Assembly: GCA_035342635.1 (NCBI GenBank)
Contig: DAOQXO010000012.1
Span: 1-38,933 of the forward strand
DNA: 38,933 nucleotides
Source of the DNA: CADEFQ01 sp035342635
GTDB lineage: Bacteria > Pseudomonadota > Gammaproteobacteria > Steroidobacterales > Steroidobacteraceae
Reading direction: 5' to 3'
Part shown: positions 6,256 to 13,602 of the stretch, piece after piece
Layout: each line of letters opens with the position of its first letter
How positions within the stretch are numbered: the stretch's first letter is position 1
Notes under the pieces: generated by a model
The model's input: only the letters and a program-made list of their open reading frames with translations
Database searches by the model: none
What the model was told of the DNA's origin: nothing
Position numbers and translations under genes: made by a program

Positions 6256-9240
6256 GTGACCGACACCCACCCCGCCGCGACCCACGTCACGCCGTACGAT
6301 CGTCTCGAATCGCACGACGTCGCCATTGAGCGGCTGCTGGTGAGCGGCGAGCAACGCGAGACGCTCATCGACTACTTCGGCGCCGCAGCCTATGTGGAAC
6401 TCTCGGTGCTCGCGCGCCGCGCGGCGGAGACCGCGCGGCGGCGCGGCCCGCGCGTGCACATCCTGCCCGGCATCATGGGCTCGCAGCTCGGGCGCCCGCG
6501 CGGCCATGGCCTGCCGCACGACATTCTCTGGCTCGATCCGATCGACGTCGCGATCGGTCGCCTGCGGGAGATCACGCTGCGCCCGCACTCGCCGGTGCGC
6601 GCGATGGGCGTGATCTTGTACAACTTCCTCTTGCTGAAGCTGCGGCTCGCGGTGGCAGGCTTCGCGCCGCGATTCTTCGATTACGACTGGCGGCGCAGCG
6701 TCATCGACCTCGGTCGCGCATTTGCCGAGCGCCTCGATGAAGACGGCAGCCGCGACGCTCACGTCGTCGCGCACAGCATGGGCGGGCTCGTGGCGCGCGC
6801 CGCGCTCGCGCTGCCCGGTGAGGCACGCATCGGGCGAGTCGTGATGCTCGGCACGCCGAACTCGGGGTCCTTCGCGCCGGTGCAGGCGCTGCGCGGCACC
6901 TATGCGGTCGTGCGCAAGCTCGCCACGCTCGATCAGGTGCACAGCGCGGAAACACTGGCGAGCGAGGTCTACTCGACCTTCCCGGGCCTGTATGAGCTGC
7001 TGCCCGCGGAAGGCACCACCGCCATCGACCTGTTCGACGCATCCGCGTGGCCCGCTGCCGGGCCACGGCCCGATGCCGATCTGCTCGCCGGTGCGCGCAG
7101 CGCGCTGCGCGGCCTCGCCGACCCCGATCCGCGCATGACGCTGATCGCCGGCCACGCCCGCCCGACCGTCACCGGCGTGCGCCGCACCGCGCGCGACTTC
7201 GAGTACCTGGTCACGCGCGACGGCGACGGCACGGTGCCGCTCGCGCACGCCGAACTGCCCGGCGTGCGCACCTACTATGTCCGCGAGGGGCACAGCGAGC
7301 TCACCAGCAATGCGACGGTCGCCGCGGCCATCATCGACATCCTGCGCAGCGGCCGCACGCGACGCCTGTCGTCGCAGCGGCCGGCGCCGACGCGGGTGGC
7401 GGCGCGCATCGACGATGCCGCGCTGCGCCGCACGCACCGGCGCAAGATCGACTGGCACGCGCTCACGCACGACGAGCGCCGCAATTTCCTCGCGACGCTG
7501 AACGATCCGCCGAAACTGCCGTTGCGGGCCACGCCTGCACGCCGCGACGCGAAGAGCGCAGGTGCGAAACACGCCGGTGCGAAGCCGGCGCGCGGCGCGC
7601 TCGAGATCGTGATCACGCGCGGCGACATCCAGGACGCCGACGCCGCCGCGCTGGCGGTCGGCGTATACCGCGGCGTGCGACCCGCCGGCGCAGCGGCGGC
7701 CATCGACCTGCGACTCGATGGCGCGATCGCCGAGCTCGCGTCGCGGCGCATGCTGTCGGGCGATGCCGGGCAGATCACTGCGCTGCCCGCCGCGGGCCGC
7801 CTGCCCCACGCGCAGCACGCCGTGCTGGTCGGCCTCGGGCGCTTCGCCGATCTCGATGCCGCCGCCATCGAGCGCGCGGCCGGCAGCGTCGCGCGCTACT
7901 GCGGGCTTGCGCACATCGCCTCGCTCGCCACTGTGCCATGGGGTGCGGGCTCCGGGCTGCCGACGACCCTGTCGTTCGCGGCGCAGCTGCGCGGTTACCT
8001 GCGACACCGCGCAGCGCCCGGGCACCATCTCGAGCGCATCGTGTTCTCGGTCCGTGACGCGGCCGAACATCGCGCCATCACGCAGCTCGCCGCCACGCTC
8101 GCGCGCGAAGTGGACCCGGACGGCCGCCAGCTGTTCGTGCGATCGGTCGCGGCGCGCCCTGCCGCGCGCGCGCCACGCAAGGCGGCGGCACTGGCGCCAC
8201 GTCTCGCGCACCTGCTCGTCGAGCGCACCGCCCAGGGCAGCCGCACCGACAGCTGGCGCGCCGCAGTGCTCACCGCCGGCCAGCATGCCGCGGTCATCGC
8301 CGAGACGATCGATATCGCGCGCGCGCAGGTCGGCGCGCTGCTGCGCGAGCTCGACACCGGGCGCCTCACCGCAGCGCGCGTCGCGGGCATCGGCGCGCGC
8401 CTCGCAAAGCTCGCGCTGCACAGGAACGTGCGCGGGGCACTGGAGCTGACCCGCAACGAACCGCTGGTCGTCGTCAACGACGCCGAGACGAGCCGCCTGC
8501 CGTGGGAGATGCTGGCGCTCGGCGAGTGGTCGCCGGCGATCGGCGCCGGCCTGTCGCGGCGGCTGTCGGCGCCGGACCTCAGCGTCGCGCGCTTCAGCGC
8601 GCAGCGGCGCGCCGATCGCACGCTCACCGTTCTGCTGGTCGCGGATCCCACCGAGGACCTGCCCGGCGCCGCACGCGAGGGTGCGCGCGTGCGCGACATC
8701 TTCCGCGGCCTCGCGGATGCGCGACTCACGATGATCACCGGCAAGGCGGCGACGCGCGCGCGCGTGCTGGCCGAGTTCGAGTCAGGCGACTACGACGTCG
8801 TGCACTACGCGGGGCACGCAGCCTTCGACCCGCGCACTCCGGCGGCGAGCGGCCTGCACGTCAGCGACGGGGTCATCACCGGCGGCGACCTCGACTCGCT
8901 CGCCCAGTTGCCCGCGCTCGTGTTCTTCAACGCCTGCGAATCGGCGCGCGTGCGCGGCGCGAAGACGACCGGCCGCGCGACCTCGCTCGCCGCCGGCACG
9001 AGCGTCGCGCAGGCCTGGCTGCAGGCAGGCATCGCGAATTTCATCGGTACTTACTGGCCGGTCGCCGACCAGGCGGCGGAGACCTGCGCGGGGACTTTCT
9101 ACACCGCACTCGTCGGCGGCGATCCGATCGGCGCCGCCCTGCTCGCGGCACGCCATGCCGTGCGCGCCCAGCGCTCGCCCGACTGGGCCGACTACCTGCA
9201 CTACGGCGATCCGCTGTTCGCCCTCAAGACGGCGCCTTGA
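6256..9240 (+). CDS. lipase / M17-N macro-like / CHAT protease fusion protein
   Basis: A 994-residue multidomain protein. Residues about 60-360 form an LCAT/PGAP1-like alpha/beta hydrolase: oxyanion-region LPGIMGSQLG (70-79), nucleophile S174 in VVAHSMGGL, and likely Asp (D322 or D324 in RDGDGTVP) and H346 (REGHSEL). Residues about 447-590 match the N-terminal domain of leucyl aminopeptidases (peptidase M17_N, macro-like): DAAALAVGVYRG, LDGAIAELASRR, AVLVGLGRF. No M17 metal-binding catalytic domain follows. Residues about 735-994 are a CHAT caspase-like domain with a histidine in VVHYAGHAAF (H850 or H854; H854 is the likely base) and nucleophile C894 in FFNACESAR. No signal peptide or membrane span is visible. 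The GTG at 6256, 7 bases after the oxyR stop, is the best start although its ribosome-binding site is weak; GTG at 6340 is an alternative. A 17-bp convergent overlap joins it to the next gene. CHAT proteases elsewhere act in programmed death and immunity; substrate and trigger here are unknown. Confidence 0.85.
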   Translation: MTDTHPAATHVTPYDRLESHDVAIERLLVSGEQRETLIDYFGAAAYVELSVLARRAAETARRRGPRVHILPGIMGSQLGRPRGHGLPHDILWLDPIDVAIGRLREITLRPHSPVRAMGVILYNFLLLKLRLAVAGFAPRFFDYDWRRSVIDLGRAFAERLDEDGSRDAHVVAHSMGGLVARAALALPGEARIGRVVMLGTPNSGSFAPVQALRGTYAVVRKLATLDQVHSAETLASEVYSTFPGLYELLPAEGTTAIDLFDASAWPAAGPRPDADLLAGARSALRGLADPDPRMTLIAGHARPTVTGVRRTARDFEYLVTRDGDGTVPLAHAELPGVRTYYVREGHSELTSNATVAAAIIDILRSGRTRRLSSQRPAPTRVAARIDDAALRRTHRRKIDWHALTHDERRNFLATLNDPPKLPLRATPARRDAKSAGAKHAGAKPARGALEIVITRGDIQDADAAALAVGVYRGVRPAGAAAAIDLRLDGAIAELASRRMLSGDAGQITALPAAGRLPHAQHAVLVGLGRFADLDAAAIERAAGSVARYCGLAHIASLATVPWGAGSGLPTTLSFAAQLRGYLRHRAAPGHHLERIVFSVRDAAEHRAITQLAATLAREVDPDGRQLFVRSVAARPAARAPRKAAALAPRLAHLLVERTAQGSRTDSWRAAVLTAGQHAAVIAETIDIARAQVGALLRELDTGRLTAARVAGIGARLAKLALHRNVRGALELTRNEPLVVVNDAETSRLPWEMLALGEWSPAIGAGLSRRLSAPDLSVARFSAQRRADRTLTVLLVADPTEDLPGAAREGARVRDIFRGLADARLTMITGKAATRARVLAEFESGDYDVVHYAGHAAFDPRTPAASGLHVSDGVITGGDLDSLAQLPALVFFNACESARVRGAKTTGRATSLAAGTSVAQAWLQAGIANFIGTYWPVADQAAETCAGTFYTALVGGDPIGAALLAARHAVRAQRSPDWADYLHYGDPLFALKTAP

Positions 9241-10198
9241 GCGCCTCCACAATGCGCATGCGCTGGCTCGCGTCAGGCAGGCGCCCGCGACCCGCCGCCA
9301 GGTTGTCGCGCTGGTTCGCCACCTTGCCGGTCGCCGGGATCACGCAGTTGACGGCCGGATGCGCGAGCACGTACTTGAGAAACACCTGGCCCCAGCTCGT
9401 GGCGTCGAACTCGGCGGCCCACTCCGGCAGCGGACGACCACGCACGATCGCGAAAATCCTGCCGTCCTCGAACGCACGATTGACGATCACCGCAACACCG
9501 CGGTCGGCCGCGAGCGGCAACAGCCGCTGCTCGGCATCACGTGTCACCGCCGAGTAGTTCAGTTGCACGAAATCGAGCTTCTCGCGCCCGATGACCTCGG
9601 CGAGATCGGCCTGGCCCGCCACGGTGTAATGCGTGATGCCCATGTAGCGCACCCGGCCCTCGGCCTTCCAGGCCCGCAGCGTCGCGAGCTGCGTGTCGAG
9701 ATCGCGCAGGTTGTGCACCTGGATCAGGTCGAGCGGCTCGTGCTTCAGCAGGCGTGCCGACTGCTCCATCTGCGCGATGCCCGCCGCGGCGCCGTCCGCC
9801 CAGACCTTGGTCGCCATGAAGCATTGCTTCTGCTGCCGCGCTGAGAGCAGGTCGTCGAGCACACGCTCGGCGCTCGAATACATGGGCGAGGTGTCGATCA
9901 GCCGGCCGCCGCCCTCGAAGAACGCATCGATCACTTTCCTGAGCGGCGCACGCGCCGCCGCGTCGGTGCCGACCTCCATCGGACCCGAAGTGCCGAGGCC
10001 GATCACCGGCAGCGCCTCGCCGCTCGAGGGGATGCGGCGGGTGATCAGCCCCGTCGTTGCCGGCGCACCGGTTGCCGTGGCATCCGTTCCCGGCACGGTG
10101 TCCGCCGCGAAGGCGCGCGCGCTTCCTGCGGCCGCGACGCCCGCGGCGGCGCTGGCGGCCGCAACGATCGCGTTACCCAACAGGTGTCTGCGATTCAT
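9224..10198 (-). CDS. Tat-exported aldo-keto reductase
   Basis: A 324-residue aldo-keto reductase with an N-terminal twin-arginine-type signal: MNRRHLLGN followed by a long alanine-rich hydrophobic stretch to about residue 28, then SARAFAAD as the likely cleavage region. The catalytic tetrad is complete: D102 (RLIDTS), Y107 (SPMYSS), K131 (ATKVW) and H162 (QVHNL). Proteins of this kind are predicted to fold with NADP(H) in the cytoplasm before export; their physiological substrates are mostly unknown. I chose the ATG at 10198 because it starts the signal peptide directly and has a GAGGGA-like site upstream. The longer frame to 10363 would put 55 non-signal residues in front. It converges with the CHAT gene (17-bp overlap) and lies just downstream of the restriction cassette, with no evident functional link. 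Confidence 0.88.
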   Translation of the reverse strand: MNRRHLLGNAIVAAASAAAGVAAAGSARAFAADTVPGTDATATGAPATTGLITRRIPSSGEALPVIGLGTSGPMEVGTDAAARAPLRKVIDAFFEGGGRLIDTSPMYSSAERVLDDLLSARQQKQCFMATKVWADGAAAGIAQMEQSARLLKHEPLDLIQVHNLRDLDTQLATLRAWKAEGRVRYMGITHYTVAGQADLAEVIGREKLDFVQLNYSAVTRDAEQRLLPLAADRGVAVIVNRAFEDGRIFAIVRGRPLPEWAAEFDATSWGQVFLKYVLAHPAVNCVIPATGKVANQRDNLAAGRGRLPDASQRMRIVEALKAPS

Positions 10199-10292
10199 GA
10201 GCTCGTCCCTCGGGCCCGGAATTGCGCGCCCTTCCGGTGACTCTATCAACTTGCAGGCAGACTCGTCGATGGGAGCCGGGGACTGCTGCTCG

Positions 10293-11615
10293 TCAGGAGT
10301 TGGTTGGATCGAGCGGCTCGTCAGTGAATCTCTCGTAGAGCTGCCGTAGTCGTCGCTTGCCAATGCGAAACTGACTACGTGCCTTCACCTTCGATTTCTT
10401 GGTGCTCGCATCGACGACCTTCGAGCCCGGATCAAAGGCAACTGCGCCATCGACGAGCGCGCGCAGAAATCTCACAAACTCCGTCCCTTCGCCAAGCGAG
10501 GCCGGACTCAGATAGCGATAGCGTGCGCCTGCCGCTTCCTTCTCATAGGGAACATAGGCAGCGGCTGCGTGCTTGCGGCCCCAGTGTTCAAGCAGCCTGC
10601 TGAAGGACCAACCGGCACTCTCTGAACCATTCGGTGCAATGAGATACACGCCACCGCCGACATCAACGATCTTTCCGGAGGCGATATCAAAGCCCCGAAC
10701 GGCCAAGGTCTGGCCGGTCGCCCGGCACAATTCACCAACCCGGTGCAGGCCGGTGAAATAGAGAGTGTCTCCCCCGGCCTGATGACCGAACTTGCGCACG
10801 AATTCCTCTGCACCATGCTTGCCATAGAAGCCTGAGTCCGGCTCGGGCGTCATCAGGGTAATTCTGTCCGAACCGCAAGCCTTCAGTTCCCAGCCGAGAA
10901 AATCGGGCTGCGCCTTGCTGTTGGGGACGATTCCAAACAGCGCCTCGAGCGTGTAGCCGGCACCGTTGCGTGCAATGTAAGGCTGAGCCACGCGCTGCGC
11001 GTTCAAGCGACGCGAGGCATGCCATCCCGCGGCATGAATTTCCCGGAGGCGGGCGAGCAGTGCACTTCGCGCATCGTTCCCCTGCAATGGAATGTCGAGG
11101 AATACGCCTCGTTGCCTCGGCCGCCAGCGCATTGCCTGGTTCTCGAACTCCTCCGCAATCGCTGAACCCGCAGGGGCAAGGAAAGCGATCAGGTGACGAT
11201 CGGGGTGATTCGCAAGAAAGAGGATCCGGCCATCGGGAGCATTGTCGAACTTGCGCCGCTCACGCGGGACGGGCTGCAAGAACGCCGCGGGCGCCCTGGC
11301 GCAGCCGCGCAAGAAGCCGGAGAGGCGCACTTCCGGGTAGTCGGGATACAGGATGAGCTGCGCTCCGGAGGCCGGCGCTGTGCGACCTGCTTCGTCGAGC
11401 CACAACAGCTTGAGCGGTGCCTTCATATTCGGTCGTTTCGCCGATGCGTCGCTCGCGACCTCGCCGAAAGGCAGCATGTTCAATGCATCCAGGCTGCCGC
11501 CCAAGTAGATCTGTTGTTTGCTGTTGTCATTCTCCGCAAGGCGCTTGCAGAAAGTATGTGTGGCGCCCAGGTCCCGGAATGCATCGAACAGAGCTTCAAG
11601 CGTGCGTATGGTCAT
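10293..11615 (-). CDS. MvaI/BcnI-family type II restriction endonuclease with long N-terminal extension
   Basis: A 440-residue protein whose C-terminal half (about 195-420) matches the MvaI/BcnI restriction endonuclease family, a MutH-like PD-(D/E)xK nuclease. The catalytic signature is D238...E243-x-K245 in QPDFLGWELKACG, followed by ITLMTPEPDSGFYG, typical of this family. MvaI and BcnI, which cut CCWGG and CCSGG, are only about 240 residues long, so roughly 195 N-terminal residues (SKQQIYLGGSLDALNMLP and onward) form an extra domain I cannot name. The start at 11615 overlaps the vsr stop by ATGA, so translation is coupled. The gene ends a dcm-vsr-endonuclease cassette. Given the Dcm-like methyltransferase, cleavage at CCWGG is the simplest prediction. 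Confidence 0.85.
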   Translation of the reverse strand: MTIRTLEALFDAFRDLGATHTFCKRLAENDNSKQQIYLGGSLDALNMLPFGEVASDASAKRPNMKAPLKLLWLDEAGRTAPASGAQLILYPDYPEVRLSGFLRGCARAPAAFLQPVPRERRKFDNAPDGRILFLANHPDRHLIAFLAPAGSAIAEEFENQAMRWRPRQRGVFLDIPLQGNDARSALLARLREIHAAGWHASRRLNAQRVAQPYIARNGAGYTLEALFGIVPNSKAQPDFLGWELKACGSDRITLMTPEPDSGFYGKHGAEEFVRKFGHQAGGDTLYFTGLHRVGELCRATGQTLAVRGFDIASGKIVDVGGGVYLIAPNGSESAGWSFSRLLEHWGRKHAAAAYVPYEKEAAGARYRYLSPASLGEGTEFVRFLRALVDGAVAFDPGSKVVDASTKKSKVKARSQFRIGKRRLRQLYERFTDEPLDPTNS

Positions 11616-12073
11616 CGCAGCCGCGAGCCCCGGATCTCCGCGTACCTGCGACGCCCCATGATCCACGCTGACGCCCGGGATACAGCCTTTTCTGAGGCAT
11701 CGCGCCCGAGGCCCTTGAAAGCACATTCCCAGATCACGAGTTGACGCCAGCCGGCTTCGTGAACTGCGCGAGTCACCTCCGCGTCACGACGTCGATTCGC
11801 GCGGATTTTGTCACTCCAGAACTTGCGTCTGGTGCCCGGCATCCGGAAGAGATGACAGTCGTGCCCATGCCAGAAACAGCCATGCACGAAGATGGCCGCG
11901 CGATACCTAGGCAGCACCAGATCGGGACGACCTGCAGGCTGCGCTGCATGCAGCCGGAACCGGAACCCCAGCCGATGAAGCCCGCTGCGAATGATCCTTT
12001 CCGGTCGGGTATTGCGGGCGCGAATACCGGACATCATCCGGCTCCGGGTCGCCGCGTCTACCACATCAACCAA
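11612..12073 (-). CDS. vsr: Vsr very-short-patch mismatch repair endonuclease
   Basis: A DNA mismatch endonuclease of about 153 residues that nicks 5' of the T in T:G mismatches arising from 5-methylcytosine deamination. The family start region DAATRSRMMSGIRARNTRPE is followed by GRPDLVLPRY with the metal-binding aspartate, then FVHGCFWHGHDCHLF and FWSDKI, matching the E. coli Vsr catalytic and zinc-ligand regions. The TTG at 12073 gives the family-typical start (VDVVDAATR) and an 8-bp overlap with the methyltransferase stop, resembling the dcm-vsr overlap of E. coli. The frame remains open to an ATG at 12121, which would overlap dcm by 56 bp and add a non-conserved leader. The stop overlaps the endonuclease start by four bases. 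Confidence 0.92.
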   Translation of the reverse strand: MVDVVDAATRSRMMSGIRARNTRPERIIRSGLHRLGFRFRLHAAQPAGRPDLVLPRYRAAIFVHGCFWHGHDCHLFRMPGTRRKFWSDKIRANRRRDAEVTRAVHEAGWRQLVIWECAFKGLGRDASEKAVSRASAWIMGRRRYAEIRGSRLR

Positions 12074-13349
12074 AATTCGCGGCCTTGCGTGCGCTGTAGA
12101 AAAGATCCTGCGAGGCTTCACCGGTAATCCAGGGCTTCATGTGCTGCGCAACTGCGCGCACAACCGGCACAACGACCGCATTTCCGAACTGCTTGTAGGC
12201 TTGGGTATCCGAGACAGGAATGCGAAACGGTGACCGCCCGGCCGCATCGAAACCCATGAGCCGCGCGCATTCGCGCGGTGTCAGCCGTCGCGGTGGCTTG
12301 CCCTTCTGCCTGACGAGTATTTCGGATCCGTCTTTGTAATAGCGCGCGGACAGTGTGCGGGTCACATCCTGCGGACCCACAAGTCCGAATCCAAAGCCGT
12401 TACCCTTCTGTCGATGCTTCTCGGCATAGTTCTGCAAGTACCGCCACAGATGCTCCGTGAGCGTGTATTTCGGCAGTACTTTTCCGCGCGGACCTGCGAT
12501 ATAGCCGATCCTGGGATCGTCTATGTCCTCGGTGCCATCTTCAGGATGCAGAACACTCTCGAGGCGAGGACCCTTTGCCGGATCCGGCGCGACAAAATCG
12601 TCGAAGGTGAATCCGGTCTGGTCACGGAACCCCACGATGAATATGCGCTCGCGATGCTGGGGCACCCATGAACGCGCATCAATCACACGCGCATCAATGT
12701 GATAGCCGAGCTCTTTCGTGAGTGCTTTCGCGATCACACGAAACGTATTGCCGCGATCATGGCTCACCAAGTTCTTCACATTCTCCAGCAGAAATGCCTT
12801 CGGCCGATGGTGCTCGATGATGCGCGCGACATCGAAAAACAATGTCCCCTGCGCGTCACAACGGAAACCATGCGGCCTGCCGAGCGCGTTTTTCTTCGAC
12901 ACTCCGGCAATCGAGAAAGGTTGACAGGGAAAACCGGCAACCAGAACGTCGTGCTCGGGTATCGCGGACGCGGCGACGGTGCGGATGTCGCCTCCGATTT
13001 CATGCGTATCGTCAGGAAAATTGGCGCGATAGGTCGCCTGCGAATATTTATTCCATTCGTTCGTATAGACGCAGCGCCCACCAGCGCTTTCGAAGCCCAA
13101 GCGCATGCCGCCGATGCCCGCAAACAGGTCGATGAATCTGAACTCGGTTGAGGGCGGCGACGCGACCTCCCTTACCGAAAGATTCCGCAAAATCTCGAGC
13201 GCAGCCTTTCTTGGCACCTGATCGCCGCGGTCCCAGCGGTACACCGTGCTTTCCGAAAAGCCCACGGCCTCTGCGGCCATTGCGATTGAAAGGCCAGCAC
13301 GCTGGCGGAGGTGGTAAAACTCACTCAAGGAGGTGCTCCGCGGGGTCAT
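12066..13349 (-). CDS. dcm: Dcm-like C5-cytosine DNA methyltransferase with N-terminal HTH
   Basis: A 427-residue DNA (cytosine-5-)-methyltransferase. An N-terminal Xre-like helix-turn-helix (about 8-58; AAEAVGFSESTVYRWDRG) precedes the catalytic core. Motif I is FIDLFAGIGG (72-81), motif IV GFPCQPFSIAG with nucleophile C142, motif VI LLENVKNL with E189, motif VIII QHRERIFIVG (231-240), and motifs IX-X RRLTPRECARLMGF and YKQFGNAVVVPVV. The target-recognition region (KHRQKGNGFGFG, TRTLSARYYKDG) closely resembles E. coli Dcm and M.EcoRII, which methylate CCWGG. In M.EcoRII and M.SsoII the N-terminal domain represses the enzyme's own promoter, so autoregulation is plausible here. No Shine-Dalgarno is visible before 13349, and a promoter-like sequence places the transcript start within a few bases of the ATG. 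Confidence 0.93.
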   Translation of the reverse strand: MTPRSTSLSEFYHLRQRAGLSIAMAAEAVGFSESTVYRWDRGDQVPRKAALEILRNLSVREVASPPSTEFRFIDLFAGIGGMRLGFESAGGRCVYTNEWNKYSQATYRANFPDDTHEIGGDIRTVAASAIPEHDVLVAGFPCQPFSIAGVSKKNALGRPHGFRCDAQGTLFFDVARIIEHHRPKAFLLENVKNLVSHDRGNTFRVIAKALTKELGYHIDARVIDARSWVPQHRERIFIVGFRDQTGFTFDDFVAPDPAKGPRLESVLHPEDGTEDIDDPRIGYIAGPRGKVLPKYTLTEHLWRYLQNYAEKHRQKGNGFGFGLVGPQDVTRTLSARYYKDGSEILVRQKGKPPRRLTPRECARLMGFDAAGRSPFRIPVSDTQAYKQFGNAVVVPVVRAVAQHMKPWITGEASQDLFYSARKAANFG

Positions 13350-13357
13350 TTTTTGTC

Positions 13358-13386
13358 ACTATGCCAACGTGTGGCCCAGAGTGCAA
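13358..13386 (-). promoter_or_regulatory. candidate promoter of the restriction-modification cassette
   Basis: On the minus strand a TTGCAC -35-like element (plus 13381-13386; 4/6) is separated by exactly 17 bases from a CATAGT -10-like element (plus 13358-13363; 4/6). Transcription would begin only about 1-3 bases before the methyltransferase ATG at 13349, which implies a leaderless or near-leaderless message and agrees with the lack of a ribosome-binding site. Confidence 0.4.
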
Positions 13387-13581
13387 TCTGTAAAACCATG
13401 GCGAACGCCCGGATATCGGCTCGTCAGGGATGCGGGATAGGTCGCGCCGCGGGACTCGATGCGACGCCTCCCCGAGGCCGCCCTGTCAAAATGCGAGCAG
13501 AATCGGGCAGTTTGACCGGTTGTTGACACCGCTGCGCCGCGGGCACCTTGCGCGGGCCGGGGCAGTCACCTCAGGCAGCGC

Positions 13582-13602
13582 GACGCGGCGCAATGCCGCG
13601 CC
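13582..13602 (-). terminator. GC-rich hairpin after the acyl-CoA dehydrogenase stop
   Basis: Immediately after the dehydrogenase stop codon the minus strand reads CGCGGC, a 5-base loop ATTGC, then GCCGCG, extended by one G:T and one G:C pair at the base. No T-run follows, so intrinsic termination would be weak. The remaining bases to the methyltransferase start (about 13350-13581) hold no other feature I can identify apart from the promoter at 13358-13386. Confidence 0.3.

Noticed and set aside
6223..8421. Very long open frame on the minus strand opposite the lipase-CHAT gene
   Set aside because: It lacks any recognisable domain, is Arg/His-rich, and mirrors a plus-strand gene whose motifs are intact. 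High GC content makes such antisense frames common.
6256..9240. TPR-CHAT (Craspase-type) partner of a CRISPR effector
   Set aside because: The protein has no TPR repeats, and no CRISPR array or gRAMP-type nuclease occurs in the window.
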